In this document: one piece after another, positions 1 through 6,620 of the stretch | Position numbering within the stretch: position 1 is the stretch's first letter | How the letters are laid out: every line of letters begins with the position of its first letter | NCBI GenBank assembly: GCA_902475415.1 | Contig: CABRZK010000113.1 | Location: 1 to 7,485 of the forward strand | Origin: an uncultured Eubacterium sp. | Lineage (GTDB): Bacteria; Bacillota; Clostridia; Lachnospirales; Lachnospiraceae | Direction: 5' to 3' | DNA length: 7,485 bases | The notes under the pieces: model-generated | Told to the model about the DNA's origin: nothing | The model's input: the letters and a program-made list of their open reading frames with translations, nothing else | The model's database searches: none | Position numbers and translations under genes: made by a program

Positions 1-1557
1 TTCTATGGACGGGTCTGCCTGCTTCACTTTTTCCAGGGAGCTGTATTTCAGCGACGATACTACGCAGGTATCACGCATGTGATATTCTTTCAGAAGTTTT
101 GCCACACGTTCCTCAAGGTCTTTATCGTGTCCGCTTGGTTTGATCTCTATATTCAGACGTATTTTTCCTCTGCATACTTTCAGTACTTCTTCCAGCGTCG
201 GTATCCGTACTGTCTGAAATTTTTTATCAAACCAGCTGCCGTTGTCCAAATCTTTGATTTCATCCCAGGTTGTCTGCCACACTTCCTGATCCAGCCCTGT
301 CGTTCGCTTCAGACTGGGATCATGCATCACGATCACTTCGCCGTCCGCCGTCTGCTGGACGTCCAGTTCTGCCCAGTCCGCTCCGACCTGAATTGCACCT
401 TTGAAGGCCGGAATCGTATTTTCCGGATACACTGCAGAATATCCTCTGTGCGCCGTCACTTCCACCGGATTGTCCAGTCCCATATGCAGCACACCACGCT
501 TATCCGCGAAGGTATATGCAAAGTTAATACCAACTACCACAACAATACTCATGGCTATGATCCGTTTGCGATACTGATACAGCTTCTGCGCCCAGCGGGT
601 ATTCGTAATCCGGTAAGCATTATCCAGATTGCGGAAAGCTCCCGGTATTTTTTCCCCGGATGCAGCTTTATAATAATAGTACATCAGGCTGATGCAGATA
701 AAAAACAATGGCAGATCAAAACAGAAAAACAATGCTCCACACACATCCATCAGCAGAGAAATTCCCGAAAGTGTCAGGCTGCTGAACAGATCCTGTGTCG
801 GCAGCGCCTGATTCACCATGGACACCAGCCAGGAGCCTCCAAGAATGATTCCGTAATAAATGCCAATGCAGGCCAGACTCCAGCCTACAACGATTGCCAG
901 ATCCAGCCAGTAATGTTTTCCCTGAAGCCGCCAGCTTCGTTTTCTTGCCTGCTTAAAATTACACTTTTCCAGACAGAAATAATGCAGACTGTAAATCCAG
1001 TGAAAAGAACGCAGACCGATGTAGATCCAGAATCCGATGTACAGGATTGCCAGCCATGTATGCGATAATATGTAATCGACAATAAACTGCGGAACCGTAA
1101 ATTTGGTAATATATCCGGAAATCACCAGTGCGTGGGTCATTGGTATAATAATCAGCAGATAAAGCATCATTACTATATTTCTCTGATAAATAACCCGCAG
1201 AGATGTCCTGAATCCCTGACGGATCAGTGCCAGCAACGGCATTTCCTGTTTTCTAAAAGACGCATGGATACAGCAGATGATACAGCAGATATCAAACAGC
1301 GTAAAAAATGCCATTCCAAGAACAATCAGTATCAGAAACACCCAGGTGAGCGGGGATTTCAGAAATGTTCCCATCGTTTCATCTGACAGGAAGCTCAGTC
1401 CCTGTGCTTTCAGCGCCAGTTTCATCACTCCGCTGATCAGTGGTTTAAACACTGCCATAGACGCAAATTTATATAAAAGTTCAAACACCAGAAGGGTGCC
1501 AATATTCAATTTCAATAATCCAAAGGTATAACGTAAATATCGTATGATTTTTTTCAT
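1..1557 (-). CDS. Membrane-anchored glycerophosphodiester phosphodiesterase (3' end cut off by window edge)
   Basis: 519 codons are visible, starting at ATG 1557 and running off the window. Residues 1-365 form a hydrophobic region with about seven membrane segments (roughly 16-36, 70-98, 128-150, 166-184, 218-243, 262-296, 332-350), matching the membrane domain found in front of some Firmicutes GDPD enzymes. The catalytic domain starts near residue 366. It shows the HRG motif (H370, R371), PENT (378-381), the metal-binding pair E397/D399, the second catalytic His in MHDP (H412) and E471 in NIEIK as the third metal ligand. The family hydrolyses glycerophosphodiesters to glycerol-3-phosphate and an alcohol; here the catalytic domain is probably tethered to the membrane, with lipid head-group or teichoic acid glycerophosphate as likely but unproven substrate. 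About 100 C-terminal residues should lie outside. The ribosome binding site (AGAAAG, 6-base spacing) is weak, and no convincing own promoter is visible downstream of the rpsR terminator. Confidence 0.93.
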   Translation of the reverse strand, partial: MKKIIRYLRYTFGLLKLNIGTLLVFELLYKFASMAVFKPLISGVMKLALKAQGLSFLSDETMGTFLKSPLTWVFLILIVLGMAFFTLFDICCIICCIHASFRKQEMPLLALIRQGFRTSLRVIYQRNIVMMLYLLIIIPMTHALVISGYITKFTVPQFIVDYILSHTWLAILYIGFWIYIGLRSFHWIYSLHYFCLEKCNFKQARKRSWRLQGKHYWLDLAIVVGWSLACIGIYYGIILGGSWLVSMVNQALPTQDLFSSLTLSGISLLMDVCGALFFCFDLPLFFICISLMYYYYKAASGEKIPGAFRNLDNAYRITNTRWAQKLYQYRKRIIAMSIVVVVGINFAYTFADKRGVLHMGLDNPVEVTAHRGYSAVYPENTIPAFKGAIQVGADWAELDVQQTADGEVIVMHDPSLKRTTGLDQEVWQTTWDEIKDLDNGSWFDKKFQTVRIPTLEEVLKVCRGKIRLNIEIKPSGHDKDLEERVAKLLKEYHMRDTCVVSSLKYSSLEKVKQADPSIE

Positions 1558-1614
1558 ATCATTCTTTCTATATTATTCGACCACGGCCCGAATTTTCCCA
1601 TTTACTGAGAATGT

Positions 1615-1645
1615 CAAAAACTCCCCGGAAATGTTTCCGGGGAGT
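1615..1645 (-). terminator. Rho-independent terminator of the rpsF-ssb-rpsR operon
   Basis: A perfect 12-base inverted repeat (1620-1631 with 1634-1645, stem ACTCCCCGGAAA) is followed, reading the minus strand, by TTTTTGA. It lies 12 bases past the rpsR stop and 58 bases before the phosphodiesterase start, so it separates the two units, though read-through is possible. Confidence 0.88.
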
Positions 1646-1657
1646 CTGTTGTCAAAA

Positions 1658-1918
1658 TTAATCCTGTACGTATGGCATTAAAGCAACGTGACGTGCTCTC
1701 TTGATTGCTACAGTGATAGCTCTCTGATGTTTTGCACAGTTTCCTGTGATTCTTCTCGGAAGGATTTTTCCTCTCTCAGAGATGTATCTTTTTAATTTAT
1801 TTGTATCCTTGTAATCAATTACATTGTCTTTTCCACAGAATACACAAACTTTTTTTCTTCTGCGGCCGCCTCTTCTCTTCATCGGAGAATCGCTTTTTCC
1901 ATCTTTATTATAAGCCAT
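1658..1918 (-). CDS. rpsR: 30S ribosomal protein bS18
   Basis: This 86-residue protein is a full-length bS18, recognised by the segments KVCVFCGKD, YKDTNKLKRYISERGKILPRR and HQRAITVAIKRARHVALMPY. S18 binds 16S rRNA in the platform of the small subunit as a heterodimer with S6, whose gene opens the same operon. It has C25, C28, C61 and H64, arranged as CxxC plus CxxH, so this is a cysteine-rich form that could bind zinc; zinc-type and cysteine-free forms of S18 are both known in bacteria. The arginine/lysine-rich N-terminus (KRRGGRRRKK) is typical for rRNA contact. The start at 1918 is set by a strong AGGAGGT (1927-1933, 9-base spacing), which lies just past the ssb stop codon. It is the last gene before the operon terminator. 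Confidence 0.97.
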   Translation of the reverse strand: MAYNKDGKSDSPMKRRGGRRRKKVCVFCGKDNVIDYKDTNKLKRYISERGKILPRRITGNCAKHQRAITVAIKRARHVALMPYVQD

Positions 1919-1935
1919 GATAGTTTACCTCCTGT

Positions 1936-2379
1936 TTAGTTAAATGGTAATTCTTCATCGATTCCGTCCGGAATATTCATAAAACCATCGCTCACTGCAT
2001 TGCTGGGTGACGGTCTGTCTGCCGGTGCAAAACTTCCTGCATGCTCAGCGCTTGCTGCTTTGCTCTCTGCAAACTCCTGCTCCTCAACGATTACATCTGT
2101 TGTGTAAACCTTCTGTCCGTCACGGTTTGTATAACTACCGGTCTGGATACGGCCTGTGAGGGCAATTTTCATTCCTTTACGCAGATATTTCTCTGCGAAC
2201 TCTGCCTGACGTCCGAATGCTACACAACCGATAAAATCAGCTGTCTGGCTGTCGCCGTCACGACGAAATCTACGATCTACTGCAACTGTATATCTTGCGA
2301 TGGCAGTTGCCTGTTCACCCTGAGAATAACGAACCTCAGGATCACGGGTTAAACGTCCCATCAAAATTACTTTATTCAT
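1936..2379 (-). CDS. ssb: Single-stranded DNA-binding protein
   Basis: This 147-residue protein has an N-terminal OB fold (about residues 1-105), beginning MNKVILMGRLTRDPEVRY and including the segments ADFIGCVAFGRQAEFAEKY and GRIQTGSYTNRDGQKVYTTD that are diagnostic of bacterial SSB. A short, Ser/Pro/Ala-rich linker follows and the protein ends in an acidic tip, DEELPFN. The usual SSB tip ends in Pro-Phe; here one Asn follows the Phe, a common Clostridia variant as far as I recall. SSB coats single-stranded DNA as a tetramer during replication and repair, and its tip recruits partner enzymes. The gene sits between rpsF and rpsR in the conserved order. It starts at ATG 2379, preceded by AAGGAG (2388-2393) with 8-base spacing, and is separated from rpsF by only 27 bases, so the two are co-transcribed. 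Confidence 0.97.
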   Translation of the reverse strand: MNKVILMGRLTRDPEVRYSQGEQATAIARYTVAVDRRFRRDGDSQTADFIGCVAFGRQAEFAEKYLRKGMKIALTGRIQTGSYTNRDGQKVYTTDVIVEEQEFAESKAASAEHAGSFAPADRPSPSNAVSDGFMNIPDGIDEELPFN

Positions 2380-2406
2380 AAGGATAACTCCTTTTCTACT
2401 GTGAAA

Positions 2407-2697
2407 TTATGCCTCGTCTTTTCTAACGCATAAAAATCTCAGCACATTGTCCATGATACGAACACTCTGCTCTAACTCAGCAGGTACTTCTGCTGCAGCA
2501 TCGAACTGAATGAAGTAATAGAAGCCTTCGCTCATTTTCTGGATATCGTAAGCTAATTTTTTCTTACCCCAATCCTCAACTTCTGTTACTGTACCGCCAA
2601 AACGAGTAATATACTCTTTTGCTTTCTCAACAACTGCTGCTCTGGCGTCATCTTCGATCTTGGCACTAACAATTAATGCTAATTCATACTTGTTCAT
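2407..2697 (-). CDS. rpsF: 30S ribosomal protein bS6
   Basis: This 96-residue protein begins MNKYELALIVSAKIEDD and carries the S6 signatures VEDWGKKKLAYDIQKM and the C-terminal VLRFLCVRKDEA. S6 pairs with S18 and binds the platform of the 30S subunit. The frame stays open to an ATG at 2751, which would add 18 residues, but I chose ATG 2697 for two reasons. AAGGAGGT (2707-2714) lies nine bases before it, and bacterial S6 proteins normally begin with M-x-x-Y-E. There is no extended acidic or Glu tail, so length is normal. It is the first gene of the rpsF-ssb-rpsR operon, with a probable promoter in the tail of the upstream DUF951 gene and a 70-base leader. Confidence 0.96.
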   Translation of the reverse strand: MNKYELALIVSAKIEDDARAAVVEKAKEYITRFGGTVTEVEDWGKKKLAYDIQKMSEGFYYFIQFDAAAEVPAELEQSVRIMDNVLRFLCVRKDEA

Positions 2698-2706
2698 GCT
2701 ATTCTT

Positions 2707-2714
2707 ACCTCCTT
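2707..2714 (-). promoter_or_regulatory. Ribosome binding site that fixes the rpsF start
   Basis: AAGGAGGT on the minus strand lies 9 bases before ATG 2697. The upstream ATG at 2751 has no comparable site, so the shorter S6 is preferred. Confidence 0.88.
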
Positions 2715-2754
2715 GTGGTCTTTTGGCCCTCTGCTCATCCGTAGAGAGCAAGGA
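2707..2754 (-). promoter_or_regulatory. rpsF leader able to pair with its own ribosome binding site (candidate autoregulatory leader)
   Basis: In the mRNA, UCCUUG (2754-2749) can pair with CAAGGA (2715-2710), which overlaps the Shine-Dalgarno AAGGAGG of rpsF. Inside this stem a CUCU/AGAG or GCUC/GAGC helix can form with a loop containing ACGGAU. S6:S18 leaders that control this operon are known in many bacteria; their conserved CCG trinucleotide is not present on the mRNA strand here, so membership in that class is not supported by sequence alone. Confidence 0.35.
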
Positions 2755-2775
2755 TATTGTATATCACGATTTGCT

Positions 2776-2804
2776 ATGTTACCATATTTTTAAGCATCAG
2801 GCAA
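2776..2804 (-). promoter_or_regulatory. Probable sigma-A promoter of rpsF-ssb-rpsR
   Basis: On the minus strand, TTGCCT (2804-2799) is followed after 17 bases by TAACAT (2781-2776), four of six matches for each element at optimal spacing. The -35 lies inside the last codons of the DUF951 gene. Transcription would begin near 2769 and leave a leader of about 70 bases. Confidence 0.5.
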
Positions 2805-2987
2805 GTGTTTTTTTAAATCTTTTGTGTTTTTTTCCACGATCTTTCTTGCCACCATGATCTGATGTCCGCAGCCCTGACATTTCAGGCGGAAATCTGCACC
2901 TATCCGCAGGATTTCCCATTCAAAACTGCCGCAGGGATGTTTCTTTTTTAATTTAACGATATCTCCCACTTCATATTGATATGCCAT
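2790..2987 (-). CDS. DUF951 family protein (small, zinc-ribbon-like)
   Basis: This 65-residue protein matches what I know of the DUF951 family (Bacillus YyzM-like). It begins MAYQYEVGDIVKLKKKHPCG, then has a central SFEWEILRIGADFRLKCQGCGH and a short basic tail. Full length for the family is about 60-70 residues. C19, C37, C40 and H42 could form a metal site, and the pattern HPCG...CxxCGH is the family hallmark; the function is unknown. The start at 2987 is supported by AGAGGTGA (2992-2999). It lies between the sirtuin and rpsF on the same strand. The rpsF promoter overlaps its 3' end and no strong terminator follows, so read-through into rpsF is possible. Small DUF951 genes are often seen near replication or ribosomal genes in Firmicutes, which is context rather than proof of role. 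Confidence 0.9.
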   Translation of the reverse strand: MAYQYEVGDIVKLKKKHPCGSFEWEILRIGADFRLKCQGCGHQIMVARKIVEKNTKDLKKHLPDA

Positions 2988-3027
2988 GCATTCACCTCTG
3001 TCTGTTTTATTTCAACCACTATTTATT

Positions 3028-3049
3028 AAAAAAATCACTGTACCAGTAA
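3028..3049 (-). terminator. Weak candidate terminator after the sirtuin gene
   Basis: On the minus strand TTACTG-GTA-CAGTGA forms a six-pair stem (one G-U) with a triloop, followed directly by seven T. The stem is short and AT-rich, so termination is likely partial at best and the sirtuin and DUF951 genes may share a transcript. Confidence 0.35.
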
Positions 3050-3083
3050 ATCTGCATAATTTTAAATCCCGGCACTCCCCTGC

Positions 3084-3797
3084 TTATATCTGTGAGAATA
3101 CTTCTCCAATCGGTGCCTGGATCACAAGATCTGCCCGATTGTCCAGTGGTGTCGCTGATTTATTGATCAGCACCAGCTTATTACCTCTGTAATAATCAAT
3201 CAGTCCGGCAGCCGGGTATACTGCAAGACTTGTTCCACCGATGATCAGAATATCTGCTTCACGGATATACCGGATTGCCGACTGCATCGTTGCGGAATCC
3301 AGCCCTTCCTCATATAACACGACATCCGGCTTGATCTGTCCACCACAGCTGCACATCGGAACACCTGTAGATTCCTTAATATATTGTGCATCATACAGTT
3401 TTCCGCATTTTCTGCAGTAATTGCGATGTACACTTCCATGCAGTTCCAGCACATTTTTACTTCCCGCTGCCTGATGCAGGCCGTCAATATTCTGCGTTAC
3501 AACGGCTTTCAGTTTGCCCTGTGCCTCCAGCTGGGCCAGTTTCAGATGTGCCGCATTTGGTTTTGCATCCAGCGCCAGCATCTTATCTCTGTAAAACCGG
3601 TAAAATTCTTCTGTCTTTTCCATATAAAAAGTATGGCTCAAAATCGTCTCCGGCGGATAGTCATATTTCTGATGATACAGTCCGTCCACACTTCGGAAAT
3701 CCGGAATCCCGCTTTCTGTAGAGACACCGGCTCCTCCAAAAAACACAATGTTATCGGATCCCTTGATCCATTCTTTTAAAATTTCTGTTTTTTCCAT
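3084..3797 (-). CDS. NAD-dependent protein deacylase, Sir2/CobB family
   Basis: This 237-residue protein is a complete single-domain bacterial sirtuin. The NAD-binding motif GAGVSTESGIPDFRS spans residues 22-36. TQNIDGLH follows at 101-108, the catalytic His is H120 in ELHGSV, and zinc ligands are C128/C131 and C149/C151 (CxxC and CxC). The C-terminal Rossmann motifs are GGTSLAVYPA (187-196) and LVLINKS (208-214). The enzyme removes acyl groups from lysine using NAD, giving nicotinamide and O-acyl-ADP-ribose, in the cytoplasm. The Arg/Tyr pair that marks desuccinylase-type sirtuins is not evident, so deacetylation is the more likely activity. The frame is open to ATG 3875, but I chose 3797 because AAGGAG (3806-3811) precedes it at 8-base spacing and the extra 26 residues would overlap the promoter and resemble no family member. 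Confidence 0.96.
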   Translation of the reverse strand: MEKTEILKEWIKGSDNIVFFGGAGVSTESGIPDFRSVDGLYHQKYDYPPETILSHTFYMEKTEEFYRFYRDKMLALDAKPNAAHLKLAQLEAQGKLKAVVTQNIDGLHQAAGSKNVLELHGSVHRNYCRKCGKLYDAQYIKESTGVPMCSCGGQIKPDVVLYEEGLDSATMQSAIRYIREADILIIGGTSLAVYPAAGLIDYYRGNKLVLINKSATPLDNRADLVIQAPIGEVFSQI

Positions 3798-3805
3798 CTG
3801 TTTCG

Positions 3806-3811
3806 CTCCTT
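3806..3811 (-). promoter_or_regulatory. Ribosome binding site that fixes the sirtuin start
   Basis: AAGGAG on the minus strand with 8-base spacing to ATG 3797. The upstream ATG at 3875 lacks such a site and falls on the -35 element. Confidence 0.85.
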
Positions 3812-3845
3812 TTTTCTGATGAAACACTATGCAAATTCCTGTTTT

Positions 3846-3856
3846 TATACTATACT
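3846..3856 (+). promoter_or_regulatory. Candidate -10 element(s) for the 96-residue gene
   Basis: Two overlapping TATACT hexamers (3846-3851 and 3851-3856) match TATAAT at five of six positions. No good -35 lies 16-18 bases upstream, so this promoter would be weak or activator-dependent. The hexamers coincide with the -10 of the opposing sirtuin promoter, so the two genes would compete for RNA polymerase. Confidence 0.3.
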
Positions 3857-3875
3857 GATAGACAGAAAATAGCAA
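3847..3875 (-). promoter_or_regulatory. Probable sigma-A promoter of the sirtuin gene
   Basis: On the minus strand, TTGCTA (3875-3870) and TAGTAT (3852-3847) are separated by 17 bases. Each matches four of six consensus positions. A start near 3840 gives a leader of about 40 bases. Confidence 0.5.
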
Positions 3876-3908
3876 CTCTATTTTACACCACAGGGAGGTA
3901 TTGATTTC

Positions 3909-4199
3909 ATGAAAACTTTTTCAGTCAGAGACTGTAACAAACCAATTCAGTTCTATACAAACTGCACCGGATGCATCCTGCTTCCTAAGAAAATGGATCA
4001 GGTTGTAATCGTTACCGCAAACGGTGAACATGTAAGTGTCGGCGTTCAGCTGCCTCACGAACTGTCCTTAAAATTATATGACAAAATTCTTGAGACCGCC
4101 AACGCAGGTGGCACGATCCATATCCCGGATATGCAGGAATTAAATGATGACGAAATTCGTGTAGCTATCGACGAACTGGAAATCGAATTGCCAGCGTAA
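3909..4199 (+). CDS. Hypothetical 96-residue acidic protein
   Basis: I do not recognise this protein. It begins MKTFSVRDCNKPIQFY. Residues 1-50 look mostly beta-strand, with C9, C19 and C22 (NCTGC), and contain a hydrophobic stretch VVIVTANGEHVSVGVQ. A probable helix follows at 52-66, and the last 23 residues are strongly acidic and helical (ELNDDEIRVAIDELEIELP). There is no signal peptide or membrane segment, so it is probably cytoplasmic. Coding is supported by a clear GGGAGGT (3893-3899, 10-base spacing), codon use like the neighbours, an open frame to a stop at 4197-4199, and a good terminator 45 bases after it. It is transcribed alone, divergently from the sirtuin. It could be a small conserved Clostridia protein; no function can be inferred from the sequence. 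Confidence 0.85.
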   Translation: MKTFSVRDCNKPIQFYTNCTGCILLPKKMDQVVIVTANGEHVSVGVQLPHELSLKLYDKILETANAGGTIHIPDMQELNDDEIRVAIDELEIELPA

Positions 4200-4243
4200 A
4201 AATGATATTTATGCAGCGTTATTTATCACGCAGACACATACAG

Positions 4244-4273
4244 GAGTCCCCGGAACTTTTTCGGGGACTCTTT
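4244..4273 (+). terminator. Rho-independent terminator of the 96-residue gene
   Basis: GAGTCCCCG (4244-4252) pairs with CGGGGACTC (4262-4270), extended inward by a G-U and two A-U pairs to a three-base loop and followed by TTT. The T-run is short. The stem resembles the rpsR terminator in its core CCCCGGAA. Confidence 0.8.
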
Positions 4274-4329
4274 CACATTCCCCCATATATCATAAGAATT
4301 TTTTCACTTTTTCTTCACACTTTTAATGG

Positions 4330-4358
4330 TTGACAGATTTTCTTTCGTGATATTTAAT
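4330..4358 (+). promoter_or_regulatory. Sigma-A promoter of the LTA-synthase-like gene
   Basis: TTGACA (4330-4335) and TTTAAT (4353-4358) are separated by 17 bases, a perfect -35 and a five-of-six -10. Transcription would start near 4365, leaving about 113 bases of AT-rich leader before ATG 4478 in which I see no convincing riboswitch. Confidence 0.72.
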
Positions 4359-4477
4359 ATAGTTTAGTGGCAATTAACATACTTTATATCATTGTTCCAT
4401 CCAGCTTCTGGTGAAATCAATTTTATAAGTTTTGCCCGCTCAACATATACTAATATATAGAAACGGAAGATAACAAC

Positions 4478-6607
4478 ATGCATATTTCATTCGCAGGAAA
4501 AAAAGTCCGCCTCCTTGGACTGGCGGTCTGTATTTTTATGATCATTTTTGTATCCGCCAACTGGCGGCTCTATCTGGATCCGGCTCTGGATCTTACTCAT
4601 GGCACAATTCTTTTTGTGCTGTCTCTGCTGGCAGGACCTGTCGCAGGATTTCTCATCGTATTGAAACCTTCAGTAAATGAAAAATACAAAGCCTTTTCCA
4701 ACACAGCACTGTTTTTTATTATGCCAATTCTTACCATTCAGATGGTAGAAGTATTTAATGAGAACTTCGTATGGTGGTTTTCTGTACCGACTTTTCTGGC
4801 CAACTATATGGTCTATCTGGTGTTTTATCTTGTTTTCTACCTGATCACCGGACGTTATCATATGGTAGGACTGATTGTAAACATTTCCTTATATGTATGG
4901 TCATTGCTGAATTATTTCATTGAGCTTTTCCGTGGATCACCCTTTGTCCCGCTGGATGTGCTCAGTTTCGGAACAGGTCTGAGTGTTTCCGACGGATATA
5001 CCTATGAACTCAGCTGGCAGCTGATTCTTGGTTCTATCATGTTTTTCCTGATTTATCTGATAAATAAGAAAAGTGTCAACATCAAGCCGAAAAAGCTGAA
5101 ATTCAAATTGTTTGCAAAACTCGCACCGGCTGCCTATATCGCTGTGGTAGTCATCTCTCTGTTTTTCACAGATCACGCAGCAAATCTGGGATACAAGCCG
5201 GATTTCTGGGATCAGACCAGAGGCTACCATCGCACCGGTTCCTTTTTCAATTTCTGTCTGAATACCAAGTACCTGATTATCCGGAAACCTTCTGATTATA
5301 CTCCGGATGATGTCAGTAAGTATGTGGCACAGACACTGAAAGATGCGGGTGTTGACCCAGACAGCGATACAAGCACCAATCTGCTGACCGGTCAGAACGA
5401 CTATACGGCCAATACCGACGGCACAATGCCGAACATTATCTGTATCATGAATGAATCTCTGGCAGATCTGGGAGCACTTGGCAATCTGGAAACAAACGAA
5501 GATTATATGCCGTTTATCCACAGTCTGACCGAGAATACCATCAAAGGTTACCTGTCCATGCCGGTATTCGGTGCAGGAACCAGCAACAGTGAATTCGAAT
5601 TTTTATCAGGAGATTCCATCTCTTTCCTGCCAACCGGATGTAACGTATATCAGTCCTACATTAAGGACACGGTTCCTTCTCTGGTATCCACACTAGGTTC
5701 CCTTGGATATTCCGAGACCGCCTTTCATCCTTATTACGGCGACGGCTGGAACCGCAGAAATGTATATCCGCTGCTCGGATTTAAAAAATACATCAGTATC
5801 GAAGATTTTGTTGATCAGGATATTCTTGATACCTACAAGCAGAATAACGATGTAACGGAATATGAATCACTGCTGAAACAGCGTTATCCGGACCGCAATA
5901 TGCTGCTTCGTCGATTTGTCAGCGACAGCTACGATTTCTCCATGGTGGAAAACATGTTTGAAAACCGTGATACTTCCAAACCGTTTTTCCTCTTTAACGT
6001 CACCATGCAGAATCATGGCGGATATGCCATGTCCTATACAAACTTTGCTCAGGATATATACGTCACAAATATGAACGGTGTCTATCCAAAGGCAAACCGT
6101 TATCTGTCTCTGGTGAAACGCTCGGATGCAGCATTCCAGGAACTGGTAGATTATTTCAGCAATGTATCCGAACCGACTGTCATCTGCATGTTTGGAGATC
6201 ATCTTCCATCCATTGAAGATGAATTCTATGAGGAACTGTTCGGATGCAGCCTGGATCAGCTTTCCATTCAGCAGCAACAGGCCCGTTACACCACACCGTT
6301 TGTCATCTGGGCCAACTATGATATTCCGGAAGCAACTTTAAATCAGATCAGTGCCAATTATCTGTCCACTCTGGTTCTCCAGACCGCCGGTCTGCCACAG
6401 ACCCAGTACAACAAATATCTGGCTGCCCTGTATCAGAAGCTTCCAATCATCAACACAGTTGGTTATGTAGACTCTGACAATAATTATTACATGCATTCCG
6501 ACAGCAGCGATTACGATAATCTCCTTTATCAGTATCACTGTCTGGTATACAATTCACTGATTGACCGGAAAAATCGCGACTCATCCGTATTTTTCCTGAA
6601 TCAGTAA
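4478..6607 (+). CDS. LTA synthase family protein (membrane phosphoglycerol transferase / sulfatase fold)
   Basis: This 709-residue protein has about seven N-terminal membrane segments (roughly 10-27, 42-62, 71-93, 103-124, 127-150, 179-196, 216-231). An extracellular alkaline-phosphatase/sulfatase-fold domain follows from about residue 315. The catalytic set of LtaS-like enzymes is present: E326 in MNES, the nucleophile T368 in FGAGTSNSEFEF, H513 in MQNHGG, and D574/H575 in MFGDH. Spacing of these residues resembles Staphylococcus LtaS. Such enzymes transfer glycerophosphate from phosphatidylglycerol to a growing polymer or glycan on the outer face of the membrane. Whether this one makes lipoteichoic acid or decorates another glycan cannot be told, because no glycolipid or glycan synthesis gene lies beside it. 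The start ATG 4478 has a modest GGAAGA (4465-4470). It is a single-gene unit with its own promoter and terminator. Five-segment LtaS proteins are nearer 650 residues, so this one is slightly long. Confidence 0.92.
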   Translation: MHISFAGKKVRLLGLAVCIFMIIFVSANWRLYLDPALDLTHGTILFVLSLLAGPVAGFLIVLKPSVNEKYKAFSNTALFFIMPILTIQMVEVFNENFVWWFSVPTFLANYMVYLVFYLVFYLITGRYHMVGLIVNISLYVWSLLNYFIELFRGSPFVPLDVLSFGTGLSVSDGYTYELSWQLILGSIMFFLIYLINKKSVNIKPKKLKFKLFAKLAPAAYIAVVVISLFFTDHAANLGYKPDFWDQTRGYHRTGSFFNFCLNTKYLIIRKPSDYTPDDVSKYVAQTLKDAGVDPDSDTSTNLLTGQNDYTANTDGTMPNIICIMNESLADLGALGNLETNEDYMPFIHSLTENTIKGYLSMPVFGAGTSNSEFEFLSGDSISFLPTGCNVYQSYIKDTVPSLVSTLGSLGYSETAFHPYYGDGWNRRNVYPLLGFKKYISIEDFVDQDILDTYKQNNDVTEYESLLKQRYPDRNMLLRRFVSDSYDFSMVENMFENRDTSKPFFLFNVTMQNHGGYAMSYTNFAQDIYVTNMNGVYPKANRYLSLVKRSDAAFQELVDYFSNVSEPTVICMFGDHLPSIEDEFYEELFGCSLDQLSIQQQQARYTTPFVIWANYDIPEATLNQISANYLSTLVLQTAGLPQTQYNKYLAALYQKLPIINTVGYVDSDNNYYMHSDSSDYDNLLYQYHCLVYNSLIDRKNRDSSVFFLNQ

Positions 6608-6620
6608 GCGAATCAGAAAC

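Noticed and set aside
79..1068. Long plus-strand open frame of 329 codons
   Set aside because: It lies opposite the GDPD gene, whose minus-strand frame shows all catalytic motifs. The plus-strand translation is Cys/His/Phe-rich with no recognisable domain and no ribosome binding site.
1612..1617. TTGACA on the minus strand just after the rpsR terminator, as a -35 for the phosphodiesterase gene
   Set aside because: No acceptable -10 lies 15-19 bases downstream; the hexamer is partly made of the terminator T-run.
2698..2751. Upstream ATG of rpsF at 2751 giving 18 extra residues
   Set aside because: The extension covers the leader and ribosome binding site and does not resemble S6; the AAGGAGGT site serves ATG 2697.
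3384..3779. Plus-strand open frames opposite the sirtuin (3384-3779 and 3386-3721)
   Set aside because: Antisense shadows of a well supported gene, with no ribosome binding site or domain.
3798..3875. Upstream ATG of the sirtuin at 3875 giving 26 extra residues
   Set aside because: It falls on the promoter, lacks a ribosome binding site, and the added residues match no sirtuin N-terminus.
4365..4477. Possible riboswitch in the 113-base leader of the LTA-synthase-like gene
   Set aside because: Only a four-pair CCAG/CTGG hairpin near 4400 is visible, with no conserved aptamer motif or leader terminator.
4937..5521. Minus-strand open frame of 194 codons, and another at 5867-6277
   Set aside because: Both lie inside the LTA-synthase-like gene in antisense. 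Their translations have no domain, and the plus-strand gene is clearly real.
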